Assembly: GCF_015706575.1 (NCBI RefSeq)
Contig: NW_024037070.1
Span: forward strand, 5,947,874-6,011,873
DNA: 64,000 nucleotides
Origin: Patiria miniata
Lineage: Eukaryota; Echinodermata; Asteroidea; Valvatida; Asterinidae
Direction: 5' to 3'
The notes under the pieces are model-generated. The model saw nothing but the letters and a program-made list of their open reading frames with translations. It had not been told where the DNA came from and searched no databases. A program made the translations under genes and the position numbers. The stretch's first letter is position 1, and each line of letters begins with the position of its first letter. Shown in pieces: positions 10,209 through 22,400 of the stretch.

Positions 10209-12315
10209 CATCATCATAGGGTTATAAATGTGTGTTCAGTTTCGTCATCAATAAATTACATGTACATGAAGCAGCTAAAAACATAAATATTTCATGCCAG
10301 TTTTCCATATACATGTACATTAGGAATTATGTTTGTGGGTATACATGTAGAACTACATGTATATAGCTTGAATGTTTGGCTCACCATTTCACATACACTT
10401 TGTCTACAACTGTTGAGAGCACTATCTTAGTCCATGATTTATCTCCATAGACTTATTAGCAGTTTAGTTTATATTTCCAGACCATTAAATTACACTTTCA
10501 TTCTCGTAAAGAAAAGGAAAGATTCTTCGTACACGTTTACTTGAAGTGTCAACAAATCAATCTGTATCAAACACATAGTTCAATGATAGATAAACACAAA
10601 AAGGAAATGTTTTCATGTTTTCATGTACCTTTAAGCATGGGAAATGCGTCATACCAAATTCTGTTGTCTGATTGTGGGGTCGACGTGCCAGACAAGATAA
10701 CAAGCAGATACAAGGTCCGATTGGAGAACTTAACTTTTGGCCTTTCCATTCAACCGCAAGGTTAAACTTTGCCATTTAAACTGTGGCATTTTATCAAGTT
10801 TAATAAGAAAAAAAACAAGACCAGACCTTGTCATCCGATATGTGCGCTATTTTTAAGTCTGTCCACAAAAGACGATGACGTCCCACAAATAAAGTTTGAT
10901 TTAGTCCACTACGTCACCAGGCCTGAATCACTGATCTGATATTTGTTCTGTACAGTTCAAGGGTGGACTATCGAACTGCTAACAAAGGGAGGCACATGAT
11001 ACCCAAAAAAACCTAAACGTAAATTTAAAAAAAATACTGATTTTTTACAGCAAACGGACATTGTTTTCTCCCTATCCTCCCCCAAACAAACAAACAAACA
11101 CCCCAACACCCCAACAAACAAACAAACAAAAGTGAGAAATCACTTCAATAATGTTTCAGCTAAAGGAAAAAAAAAAGCTTAAAAATCTGTATTTTCTTTA
11201 TTTGGTAAAAAATCTCTTGAGCCTTACAAGTTTCTGGTACAAATTCTTAGTTAGGAAAATATATATTTACAAAAAAAAAAAAATAAACATAAATAATGAG
11301 CTATAAATTGATGTGTTTTTTTGTCTTAAACGCTGCCAAGAATATGCGGGAAGTCCAGTTTATGCAGCTTTCTAACTAATGTATCTAATTTTTTTTTGAA
11401 ACTTCCTTTTTGTGGTTTCCTGTGCTGATAGATGAAAGGATGTGCTTTGCCTTTCTCAGGATTTGTCTTAAAGCTGTGGTGTACGCCAATTTTATTTAAC
11501 TACTGAGAAATCACTTCAATAATGAGTAATCATTTCAATAATGTTTCAGTTAATGGAAAAAAATGGCTTAAATTCTTGTCTTTATCTGAATTATAATCTT
11601 TCGAACCTTACAATTTCTAGTACAAATGTACAATGGGAAAATATAATAAATATATGATTTGTTGTGTCTTGACTAGTGTTGAGTTGTTTTAGAAAGCAAA
11701 ATATCCATTAATAAAAAAATAGGGTATGTACACAGTTGTACTGTACTGAAAAGAAGTTTGTACAGCAAAATATCCACAATATTTGATGAAACATGACAAA
11801 AATTAATATGTGTAGACTGTGTTTTAAACGGGAGATCAAATCGAACGACTTGAAATTGACAACTGTTTTAGAGGGAGACTAGAAAGATTGTTCAAGTGCC
11901 GTAGGTGCAAAATACCTTTCTAAGAAATTTCACTGGAAATCTACTGACTTTCCACAATACTCCAGCAAAAACCCATAGATGCAATGGTCCTTTTTAAATA
12001 ACCAACAAAAAATAAATTGTGGGTATCTCTGTCACAATAATATAAATGAATAGGATTTATCTTCTAAAGATATCGCCTGCTAAGAGATGTTTAATTTACA
12101 TCTTCGAAAGGTCCAAGTTTGTAAAAAAATTCCTCTGCTTTAATTCAGTGTTTCAATGACTTTTCCCTTGGTTGGAAGGGACACACTCCCATTTCAGAAA
12201 CTTTGGCAATTTATTTGTTTTAACACATTTTATCAATAAAAAATGTGTCAATATAGTTGTTCAACAACACAGTGTAGTCACATTGCTGTAATTGCACCAG
12301 GGTCTTGGCCTATTT
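10209..12315. other. No gene seen; AT-rich spacer
   Basis: AT-rich sequence between the MARVEL and JmjC genes. A CAAACAAA simple repeat lies near 11085-11130. CACTTCAATAATGTTTCAGYT occurs twice (about 11142 and 11534). No exon or RNA gene was recognised. Confidence 0.5.
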
Positions 12316-12770
12316 GAGTACAGACTCTACAGATGGCCCAATCAAAAATCTGAAAACAGACGACCCAATTAAGAATTAAAAACAAAACGAGAGGGGAATT
12401 TGCCATTTTGAGTACAGACTCTACAGATGGCCCAATCAAAAATCTGAAAACAGACGACCCAATTAAGAATTATTAACAAAACGAGAGGGGAATTCGCCAT
12501 TTTGAGTACAGACTCTACAGATGGCCCAATCAAAAATCTGAAAACAGACGACCCAATTAAGAATTATAAACAAAATGAGAGGCGAATTTGCCATATTGAG
12601 TACAGACGGCCCAATCAAAAATCTGAAAACAGACGACCCAATTAAGAATTAAAAACAAAACAAGAGGGGAATTTGCCATTTTGAGTACAGACTCTGCAGA
12701 TGGCCCAATCAAAAATCTGAAAACAGACGACCCAATTAAGAATTAAAAACAAAACAAGAGGGGGATTGTC
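12316..12770. repeat. Minisatellite, 94-bp unit, five copies
   Basis: Units beginning GAGTACAGACTCTACAGATG start at 12316, 12410, 12504, 12598 and 12683. The fourth is short by about nine bases. Copies are nearly identical, so the expansion looks recent. Confidence 0.9.
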
Positions 12771-12841
12771 AATGCTCAGCCTCTCTGTTTTGAATTGCTT
12801 GTGGCAATTGATATGTGAACATGCTGGAGACTAACTTTGAT

Positions 12842-12960
12842 TAAAGGGAAGCAGCTTGGCGCAGGGTATTTTCCTCGCCTTCCACCTCTATGGCCCGGGT
12901 TCGATTCCTGCCCCGGTCCACCTGTGGATTGGTTTTTCAGTCTGCCTGATTCTGTGGCCC
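12842..12960 (+). mobile_element. tRNA-derived SINE
   Basis: An A-box-like GCTTGGCGCAGGGT is followed by a perfect B box GGTTCGATTCC at 12898-12908. A C homopolymer ends the recognisable part. Same general type as the SINE at 15988-16310. Confidence 0.6.
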
Positions 12961-13108
12961 CCCCCCCCCCCCCCCGATGTGTTTCCAGCCTCCCACCTCT
13001 AAAACTGAAGAAAAGTCATGTATCGTCTCCTATGTTTCTTCAAGCTTTTGAGCTACAGTGCTTGTTCACATTTGAAGAATACTCAGTCTCTTCACCAGAA
13101 AGAATTAA

Positions 13109-13506
13109 TTAACCCTAACCCACCTCACTCCTCCAAAATCCTCCTGGCGGTTTTGGAGGATTCTAGAGGATTGAGGATGAATGGTGATTGAAGCACATGA
13201 GGATTTTGGAGGATTGAGGATGAATGGTGATTGAAGCACAAGAGGATTTTGGAGGATTGAGGATGAATGCATTTTGAGGCAGGACTGTCTGATGATTTTG
13301 AAGGATTTGGCGTTGGTAGATCCTTCATTTAAACACGAGTGCAAAGTTTTGGGATGAGGAGGATTTTGGAGGATTGAGGATGAATGCATTTTGAGGCAGG
13401 ACTGTCTGACAATTTTGAAAAATTTAGGCGGAGTTGCAAAATTTTTGAGGATTTTGGAAGATTGAGGATGGTTGTAAGCAACAAGGGCCTAGGGGGTTAG
13501 GGTTAA
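13109..13506. mobile_element. piggyBac-like short element with TTAA ends and CCCTAACC termini
   Basis: TTAA (13109-13112) CCCTAACCC and GGTTAGGG TTAA (13503-13506) are the ends. The inside repeats GAGGATTTTGGAGGATTGAGG with GTGATTGAAGCACA spacers. A diverged relative lies at 28913-29332. Confidence 0.65.
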
Positions 13507-13539
13507 AACAAAATAAAATGAAAAATAGCTACAGCACTC

Positions 13540-16500
13540 TCAGTCGAATTCCGAGCCAATTGTTATGCTCATCTCATCACCGATAATCAAGGTCTGGTGG
13601 AACCACTTGTTGGTGTCAAGTACAACTAAAGTTGGATAAAAAACAAAAAGGCCAATTGAGCACTGGTTGAAAGTGAAAGATTTTGAATCAGGAAATGAAC
13701 TTGTGTAATATCCATGGGTGAAATTCACGACGGGAAGTTGCAAAACTGAAATACAAAATACGTTACTTTTTATGTCGTAAATCAATTAAGTGATGAAATC
13801 AGATATTGCACATGACACTACCATAACATTGGGTGTCTTCGGTTACATGTAGCTTTCCCTGTGAATACAACAGGTTTCCATTCAAGCAGGAAGCTGTGAA
13901 ATGAGGCTAATCGAACGCTGTATTTAGAGGCATTTTAGGAAAATTAAAGGGCCCATGTGATTTAATTTTTTTTAATGCAATCCTTGTACCGGTAAATGCA
14001 CCTTTGTGTCCCATTTAAAATTATTGTCAATTTTCTTTTTGCCATTTTCAAGGGTATTTTGGTGCCTTTTTTGGATTTTATGCTAATGCCAATATCCGTC
14101 GACATGAGCAAAGGTGTGATGTTATTTCAGGCAGAAACCTCAATGTTAGGCCGTGTCCGAAACGGGCTTCCAGAGCTACGGCTACGTCTATTGTCAGCGC
14201 GTCTCTGCGTATTTCTAATGGAGCGAAGACCTAGACCTAGCTCTAGACAACAGATTCGGATGCAGCCTTTACAGCTATTTTCAGCGCCATAAGTTGCCAG
14301 AATTCTGGATAATTTGCTGTTGCAAATTTTCTTTTCTTTGGTGATTCCTTGTGTTGGTACGTGGCAGTAAGCCGATGAGCAAACTTTTCTTGCAAATGTT
14401 TTCAATGAACACATTTTTTGGGTTCACAATTTGTACAGAGAACCCCTTAACTGAACAGTGTCTTCCTGAAATGACATCACAGCAAACAGCGCCCTCAGTT
14501 GACCTGAAAAGCATGGACATTTTGTTAATGTTTAAAGAAGTGCCCTTTTCAATAAAATTAACCGGAAAGGAATGCCAGATAGTTTTCATAGATTGAACAG
14601 AAGTAGGAAGTGGTATACAAATATTGAGTGGCTCAGCGTGGAATGGGAGGAATATTATCGCAAGGTAAAATCTGGACTTTACCATTTCACGAGGCGAAGC
14701 CGAGTGAAATGGAAAAGTCCAGATTTTACCGAGCGATAATATTCCTCCCATTTCACAATTTAAAGCCACTCAATATTTGTTTTATATAACTGACATATAG
14801 ATCCTTGTCATTTGATATATTTTATTTCAATACAAAACTGGAGGAAAATGTATTTCTCTCTTTGAAACCACCCCTTCACGAAAATGTTTGAATCCAACGC
14901 TGTAGCGCTTGCTCTTTGGAACAATACGCGCTACGCGCAACGCTGAACGCACACACCAGCATGCATTTGCACACAAATACCGCGTCATGATCCTAACTGT
15001 TGAATAGAATTTCCCATTCCCCATGGGCGGATAGTACTTTTTGTCGTCTGCTCCGCTGGCAAAAAGGAATTAGTTGCATTATTGCAACCAGATTAATCAT
15101 TTCTGGAATTGTCAGATATGCTCATAATTATCACCAATATGTCCGTCCACATGATCACATAAATAATTGGGAGTATCTCTACATTTGAGTCGTAAATCTC
15201 CACATTCAGTTCAAGTTCCCGCAATCTTAAATCCAGCCACAAACTTGTTCAGTTATGTCATTACACTCGAGCAGTCACCAGAGAGCGAGCCGGGGCAGTG
15301 GTGGGGGACACCAGGGTAGACACACGCGAGGATCACGTGATGACTAATTAAATTCTCTTGTGTAAGTTTTACTCACACGTGTAGGATAATTGAACCACTC
15401 ATTACTCATAACTACACATACATAGGCCTATTATTCATGAGAAAGAGCTTGCTTTTTCTCAAACAAGGAATTATGTTAAAAACCTAATTTGATTTGATTT
15501 ATATCACCCTGGTGCAAAAATTCCATCTTATAATAGTTTATGCGGTGCCCGCTGCTATGTACATCAGATTCGAACTGGCCAGCCGATCCCGTTAGCTCGG
15601 TGGTCGAGTGGTAAGACATCTGCACTAGAAAGCAGGAGGTCGTGGGTTCGAGTCCCACCCGAGTGATTTTTTCTAACTTTCACTCGGGAGGTAACACACT
15701 GAGTATACAGTGTTTAAAACGTCGGTGAAGGGCAAAACCTAATTTGATTTGATTTATATCACCCCGGCGCAAAAATTCCATCTTATAAAAGGAATTATGT
15801 GCAGGGTAAATATGCGCATGCGCAGTTGACTATCTCATGGGTTACCTGTGCAATAGTCTGCTACGTATGCGCTTTACTTGGCAATCGTGGGTCTATCGCA
15901 CAGGGGTAGTGGGCACAGAGGCACCATTAGCTACATGAAAAGATGGTGACGCATGCCTTCACATTCCTATTATTAAAATGAGGTCATTTTGAGGACATGG
16001 GTGGCCGGGGTGGCACAGTGCGTTAAGAGCTCGCCTAGCTCTCCGCTGTGGCTCGGGTTCGATTCCCGGCTCAGGTTACTTGTCGATTCTCTCCTGTGCC
16101 ACGAGGGTTTTCTCTGGGTTCTTTGCTTTTCCTCCCTCGACGAAAATTAAGACTTTCAATCTGGCTGTGCTTCGTGGAATGACATGAGTTGTATGGTGGC
16201 TGCCTGAGACGCTTTTCATGCCTTCATCAGCTCGACCATGTTGTAGCTGTGTCCTTTGTAATTCAGCAAGGACTATAAGCGCTCCAACTTAATTAACTAT
16301 CATTTAATATTGAGGTCATCATGATTGTCACACTTACTGATTTCACCTGGATGAACTTCGACCTCCAGAATTTGGCACTCCAGGTAGCATTCCGGTGGCG
16401 GTTCCAGGGTCCACCTCTTGTGACCTTTGATCTGTGCTTGCCAAGATGGCAATTCCACATCGTCTATCTGTATGAAAGAAAATATTACATTAACATTTAT

Positions 16501-18747
16501 GAAAAGACGGTGATGTTAAGGGCTTGCCAACCGAGGTTTGGAAACAGTGGAATTGCATACAGACCCCTCGATCATTCCTTAAAAGTAGGCCTGGGCGAGT
16601 AGTGAATTTTTCCACCCGACTACTCGCAAACAAATTACTGGAGAGTAGTCGCGTACTCACGAGTAGTTAACCAAATTCCAATAAAAGCAGAAAAATGACG
16701 AATACGTCAGTATGACGCAAAGTAAGTTACAAGCAAATAGTGAGCAAGTCACACCACATTCTTCAGCACTAAGATATATATCCTTAATGTGTGTCACTTT
16801 AGGTAATTTGCTTTAATATTTGTTTTGGACGAATGGAATCCTAGGGAGAGAGAGGTGGAGGGAGTGATTTCCCTGTTTGCAGGGGACGTATTACGCTGAG
16901 AACCCTAAAACCTAAAATTGCTACTCGCAAGTACCTGCTTTTATTTGTGCCAGGACAAGTACTCGAGTGATGAAAAACCATGAGTAGAACGAGTAGCATA
17001 AACTACTCGGAGTACTTGAGTAATCAAGTTTCTCGCCTAGCAGTGGTACTCCCGAGTATCTATGGAAGTGGAAGTAAAGATTGAGAACCATTCCTTTGAC
17101 AAATGATCAACTTCTGTAACTATAACCACAGTGTTCAAATATTGGTTGTGTTTCTCACGTGCATGTGTGCCCCATATCCAGGGCTGCCCATGAAGATCCA
17201 GTCGGTCTTGCTAGACTCGGACTCAGGAGGCAGGAAGTATGGCCGATGGTAGTGCTGCCGGAGCGTGTTCGCTGCTGTCGAGTCGCAATTACTCCTTGAA
17301 ACACAGAGAAAAGGTGTAGTAGTATCAAAGCATCATTTGGTGACACAAGCAACGAGACCTAAAAACTGGACGCACTCATAAGTTGTTCAAATGTTTTATG
17401 CCAATCTCGTTACTGCTGTTTGAACAGTCACAGACAGTCAAAAAATCAATCCTCTGCCACTGCCATGCTAGACACCAACAGTCAGATCATATTTCAAGCA
17501 AGCACTGTGATTGGTCAAATTCAGTCAACAGACAAAAGCAGGTACGAGGTAGGCACAGCTGGCTAATCAATCACCTACAGTCAAAGCATAGCTGTATCAA
17601 GATACATAAACTGTCATAGCCAGTCAATCCTGCTTTACGTAGGCTGGGGCTCTTAACTATTAAAAACAGTCACTTGATTGAGTTTGACTGAAAGGACAAC
17701 TTTGCACAGAGTGTATCTTAGCATAGGAGGGTTAATGCAAATTTCTCTCTTGAACTGGGCAAGTTTCAGACCAAATTTTGATAAATATTTCAATTTTTTT
17801 TATTGATGAATTTGACGACTGTATGCTGTATTTCCATCGAATACACTATTTGGGTGAAAAATTGATTCTCAGTACATCAGCGACACATTTCTCACAGACA
17901 GTTATATTCTGCCAGGACGAAAACAAAAAAAATCTTGACTTGAGTTGTTCCATTATTGAACAGATTGCAGCATTTTAGATTTGAAAATGCTAAATATGCA
18001 CCGACTAAGGGAGTTTATGTGGACCTACCATCCAATGTACCAAGGAGCAGAACCGTCCGATAAGTTGGCTCTCTCGGGGGCCATCTCAAAAACCTCCTTT
18101 AAGCTGTCAAACTTCGTCTTGTAAGGGAAGAACTGACAATCGGGAGAGTTGCTCTCAAGCACGGGACTCTCCTCGTTGTAAATATCCTTGAAGAACTCAA
18201 AGCTGAGGAAGTTGGGCGCCGTCCAGTTCCCCATGCCGTCCATCACGACGACAGGCCGTGCCGTGTAGGCGTAGACTCGCTCGAATTCCTCCTGGGTAAG
18301 ACCAGAGAGTTTCCTGATGTCACCAACGTCCCGGCAGATGCTGCAATTGACCGGCGGCCGGAAGAGATCTTGGAGCAGCTCCGGCACGTCCACTAGGCAC
18401 GTCTCTGTCTCAATGTCCTTATCCATGAAACTCTTCATCCAGATCTCACTGAGGCTCCTGTGAGCCTGGGCTATGCGAGGGACTTCTGGAAGATATTGAC
18501 CGACAAGCAGCAGCATAAAAGCGGCGTAGCCAAGCAGCACTGCGATGGCTACTATCAAGTACATGACTGCGCAGAGTATCTTGACAATCCTGGAGGACGG
18601 CTTTGTTTGGCCGAGGGTCTGCAGCTCCTTAAATGATGCCAGCTGGGCTATCTGGACCTCTGATGCCCCTAGTTCTTGAAGCCGTCGATGAATCTCCGAA
18701 AACCTCTTGCGTGCATCCATCGCTGAGCTAATACTGGGAGTTACCAT
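13540..18747 (-). CDS. Membrane-anchored JmjC/cupin-type Fe(II)/2-oxoglutarate dioxygenase
   Basis: Four exons on the minus strand, 18747-18029, 17294-17159, 16467-16338 and 13625-13540, join in frame to 356 residues. A basic N-terminus is followed by one long hydrophobic helix (about residues 54-85). A putative luminal or extracellular part then has a CSIC pair (135-138) and N-glycosylation sequons NWT (174) and NLS (228). The C-terminal fold carries the JmjC iron triad: H285-I286-D287 split exactly at an exon junction, and H338 in a WFHQT stretch. A conserved PSWQAQ and EPPPEC block lies between them. The family hydroxylates or demethylates protein side chains; the substrate here is unknown. 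The ATG directly follows a CCACAG acceptor-like sequence, so a 5' untranslated exon, or a further coding exon, may lie upstream. A type II membrane topology is inferred. Introns carry SINEs, palindromic elements and a GAGTA-rich element. Confidence 0.88.
13948..14420. repeat. Dispersed repeat copy (TTTGCCATTTTCAAGGGTAT family)
   Basis: The same order of words, including CACCTTTGTGTCCCATTT and TTTGCCATTTTCAAGGGTAT, recurs at 28568-28915, and its first part recurs at 58061-58125. This copy has about 150 extra bases (near 14150-14285) absent from the other. Confidence 0.6.
14617..14780. mobile_element. Near-perfect palindromic element, about 164 bp
   Basis: ACAAATATTGAGTGGCT at the left is the reverse complement of AGCCACTCAATATTTGT at the right. 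The arms keep pairing inwards through GGTAAAATCTGGACTTT to a tip at CACGAGGCGAAGCCGAGTG. One arm has a short extra stretch (TCAGCGTGG). Confidence 0.8.
15478..15790 (+). mobile_element. tRNA-like SINE module between two direct 58-bp repeats
   Basis: AAAACCTAATTTGATTTGAT with its 3' extension (TTATATCACCC, then GCAAAAATTCCATCTTATA) occurs at 15478-15535 and again at 15735-15790. Between them, 15596-15662 has a tRNA-Ser-like body with CTAGAAA and the B box GGGTTCGAGTCCCAC. Related tails occur near 20550 and 45425. Confidence 0.65.
15988..16310 (+). mobile_element. tRNA-derived SINE with 9-bp target duplication
   Basis: GGGGTGGCACAGTGCGTTAAG and GGTTCGATTCC (16056-16066) form the promoter boxes, followed by a roughly 200-bp body. 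TGAGGTCAT at 15979-15987 is repeated exactly at 16311-16319. It lies in the last intron of the JmjC gene, 18 bases from that intron's donor end. Confidence 0.8.
16586..17040. mobile_element. GAGTA-iteron element, copy 1
   Basis: Starts TAGGCCTGGGCGAGTAGTG and ends with the inverted CTCGCCTAG. Words such as ACTCGAGTACT fill both ends. It matches the element at 48051-48276. No coding frame; a hAT-type non-autonomous element is likely. It lies in the second intron of the JmjC gene. Confidence 0.65.
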
Positions 18748-19091
18748 CTGTGGATTTGACAATATCGGTAGGCTATTCAGGTGATTAACAGTGGCTGTTT
18801 GATTAAAGATGGGTAATGGGTCATGCCTGCCAGGAGAATTAAACCGTAAGAAGAAATTTTACAAAGGTTTATTTCAAGAAGGCGTAGGCCTAGTAGGAAT
18901 ATGAGGATTGCATTTGATGCATACATTCAAAATTGGAAATGTTTCTTATTCTCAAAACAAAGTGTTTATTTAGCCGTGAATCGGTCTCGCATTGCTTCCA
19001 TTAAGCTGGTAGATCGTACAGCGCCCTCATGCATAATATATGTAGGAGTAGGCTTAGACCATTATAAGATATTAAATTACCATTCGTCGTC

Positions 19092-19175
19092 TAGCGAACG
19101 CGTGGCCTAGTGGACAGACACTAGAGAGCCCGCCTCACAAGCAACACCGCTCGAGTTTTGAGTCCCAGCGTGACC
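19092..19175 (+). repeat. tRNA-like fragment
   Basis: CGTGGCCTAGTGGACAGACA resembles an A box and GAGTTTTGAGTCCC a decayed B box. Probably an old SINE head. Confidence 0.35.
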
Positions 19176-19427
19176 CATGATCTCGAAACTTTGCTTTTTG
19201 AGTCCAAAAAAATAAGAATTGCTACTTTTTATTGCACGTTAAATCGAATCCTAACATTGCAGAGTACAATGTATTTCATCTCCTGTTCCTGATTTGTGGC
19301 TCTGGAGGATCTTAGTTTTATGGGAAATAAAAGACTGAATTTGTAGGTCTGATTCCCATCTCTTTAACACAAGTCACAATGACATTGTTGGCGTGGAACT
19401 AGCTTGGAATACCCAGTTCTAATAGAG

Positions 19428-22400
19428 CGGGAGCCAGGGGGGGTCAGCCTAGCTGGAAAGTTAACCAATTTTCATGTATGCAGCAATGATCCACATGCAT
19501 ACCAATGTAAGGAAATGGACGTCTGCCGGGCACACTGTGGTGGGTATGGTCAGGAGGGCCATGAGAAAGGGGCCACAAAATTGAGCTAGATCAGCTGGTG
19601 AGTTAACCCAATGAAACCTACTGGAAAATGTTGGGCCCAGTCCCAGGTATCATGAATGGCCACTGCCAGACATTTTCAGTGGTGGAAAGTGCCCGCCAGA
19701 CATGAAAAACCTGTATAGGAGGGGGCGTGGCCATAACCCCCTCCCATTCCTTTTCGCCGATAAAGTAGCAACGCAACGATATAGAAAAATGTAAAACCAG
19801 TTTGTATATGTGCCCTGACTCTTGTAGAATACAAAAATATACCTTACAAGTAATTTACATCTGACTAATTAACTTAAGAGCGGCGCGAATAGCTTGGAGG
19901 GGGCGGGGCTACCACCCTTCCAAGCATATTTTCGCTTATATCATTGCAACGCATTCTATTAATTCTGTCAAATTTTCCTGGCATGTTTGCCGATGCCTTT
20001 TGGCTATTTTGTATCCATTTTTAACAAAATAAAGCACACTGTTCTCATCAAATGTCATTGTCAAAAGAAGTAGGTTATGTTCAATATGTACAGTACATGT
20101 ACATTACACGTGCTGGGTCGGAGCTTATTAAAAAGGGTACAGATAATGAAAACTTACAAAACGGGGTTTTTTTCCCAGTCCATTTCCCTTGTTTTTGTAT
20201 GCTTTGACAGACATTTTGACACTGGTTAATATATTCATACATGGAAATACATGTTATTTTCACTCTTTTGTGGGCGTGGCCTAAATATTTAAATCAGGGT
20301 GTGAATAATTGCATTCTGAATGAAACGAGGAAAATGTATGATTTTGCTGGCAAAACAAAGAGTCAACATTGTTAAATAATTATTATTGTGCATTGTTACT
20401 TTTATTTTTAATCATTTTATATAAGTCAACAAAATTAACTGGAGTTATGTTTTGAAATACATGTAGGCACGTATTTTGGTAAATAACTGTGATATTATAC
20501 TCTGGGGCCTGTGTAGGCCTATATGTACAGTGTTTATAATGTAAATAAATATGTTGATGAAGGGCAAAACCCCAAATTGGATTTACATCACTCCGATGCA
20601 AATTCCAATCACTTCAATAGTTTTGGTGCAGTGCCTGCTGGCAGGGGTCAAGGACCCCCCCCCCCCCCACCTCAAGATTTTTCCAGGTCATCAAAAGTGC
20701 CCCTCCACCAAAAAAATGGTCTCTCTACATAACTATAGTCAAATTCATTGGGGGACCCACAGAGGTTACTGGCGGGGGCGGAGGACGTATAATGTGCCGT
20801 TTGCCGAAGGTCCAAGGGCGGATCCAAGAGGATGAGGGGCAATGGGCCCATGCCTCCCCCCACGATAATGAACCCAATTGTGCTTTTAGTGATAATAAAA
20901 TACAATAACAAACCCAATTGTATTTTTAGTGATGTCACAAAAAGGCAGCCACTACGTACACCAACATCTTTTCCTAAAAACAAATTGGTAACAGTGGTCA
21001 GAAATTGCCTCAGATCTCACCACAGAGCATCTAGAATCCATTTTATTCCGGGCCCTTAAAGCGGGCCCTGAACCCAACGTGCAGAAATTTTTTGGACCCA
21101 CTTACTGGGGGACCACATTTTTCTGCCAAAAAAAAAATGAGTTTCAGATCGGCCATTGCGGAGGCCGAAGAGCTCTCACTTTCACACCGACTGAAGGTGC
21201 CCCATTTTCTGAGCAGTTGCCCCTTTTTGGTGTGCCCCCCCCCCCCCCAGTTTGAAAAGCATTCCACCGTCCCTGCCTGCTGGTACCTTACATCAGATTC
21301 CAACTAGACAAACTTGTTTGTTTCTGCATTCAATAGGGGATGTTGAACATTATGGGGTTCAACAAATACAAAACAAATGGGATGTCTTCCTAAAAAGTAA
21401 AAGTAATAACAGAAGAGGGACAATTTTGACGATTGCACGTAAATACACACTTTGGGCGGGACGTCGGCACGTTATGGTGAAGTTTCTTTTTTAATTTTTT
21501 ATGCACATTTTAATGAGATATGTCGACTTCCTGCTGCCCCCCAGTTTTCTGTCCCTACAAATACATCCTAGCAACAAGTGTTTGTCCCCATCACTACGGA
21601 ACAAGAAAGGTGCATTTGAACGCACCGGGAGCAAAGGGAGAAAGTAGGGGCAATGGTACCCAACAAGTCAGTTTATAGAAATTGGACCTGACGAGGAAAA
21701 CGCTACATGTATTTAGTTAAATATTTCTATCGGAACCGAAGAGAATAGAAAGGAAGAATTGACGAATTAAAGTAGCAGGTGTATTAAATTTGTGTGAGTA
21801 CACAGCGTTTATAAATACGATATTATTAAAACTCAAAATGGCACTTACAAGAAAAATGTATGGGGCCAGCACACAAAAGAGGGATTATTGGAGTTGAGGA
21901 GAGATCCACAGGTGAACATCATATATAGAAAAGGATACAAAATAGCCAAAAGGCATCGGCAAACATGCCAGGAAAATTTGACAGAATTAATAGAATGCGT
22001 TGCAATGATATAAGCGAAAATATGCTTGGAGGGGTGGTAGCCCCGCCCCCTCCAAGCTATTCGCGCCGCTCTTAAGTTAATTAGTCAGATGTAAATTACT
22101 TGTAAGTTATATTTTTGTATTCTACAAGAGTCAGGGCACATATACAAACTGGTTTTACATTTTTCTATATCGATGCGTTGCTACTTTATCGGCGAAAAGG
22201 AATGGGAGGGGGTTATGGCCACGCCCCCTCCTATACAGGTTTTTCATGTCTGGCGGGCACTTTCCACCACTGAAAATGTCTGGCAGTGGCCATTCATGAT
22301 ACCTGGGACTAGGCCCAACATTTTCCAGTAGGTTTCATTGGGTTAACTCACCAGCTGATCTAGCTCAATTTTGTGGCCCCTTTCTCATGGCCCTCCTGAC

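Noticed and set aside
14281-14769. 162-residue open frame on the minus strand
   Set aside because: It covers a palindromic element and part of a dispersed repeat; no family resemblance.
15596-15662. tRNA-Ser gene
   Set aside because: Lacks a long variable arm and a proper acceptor stem and is embedded in SINE repeats.
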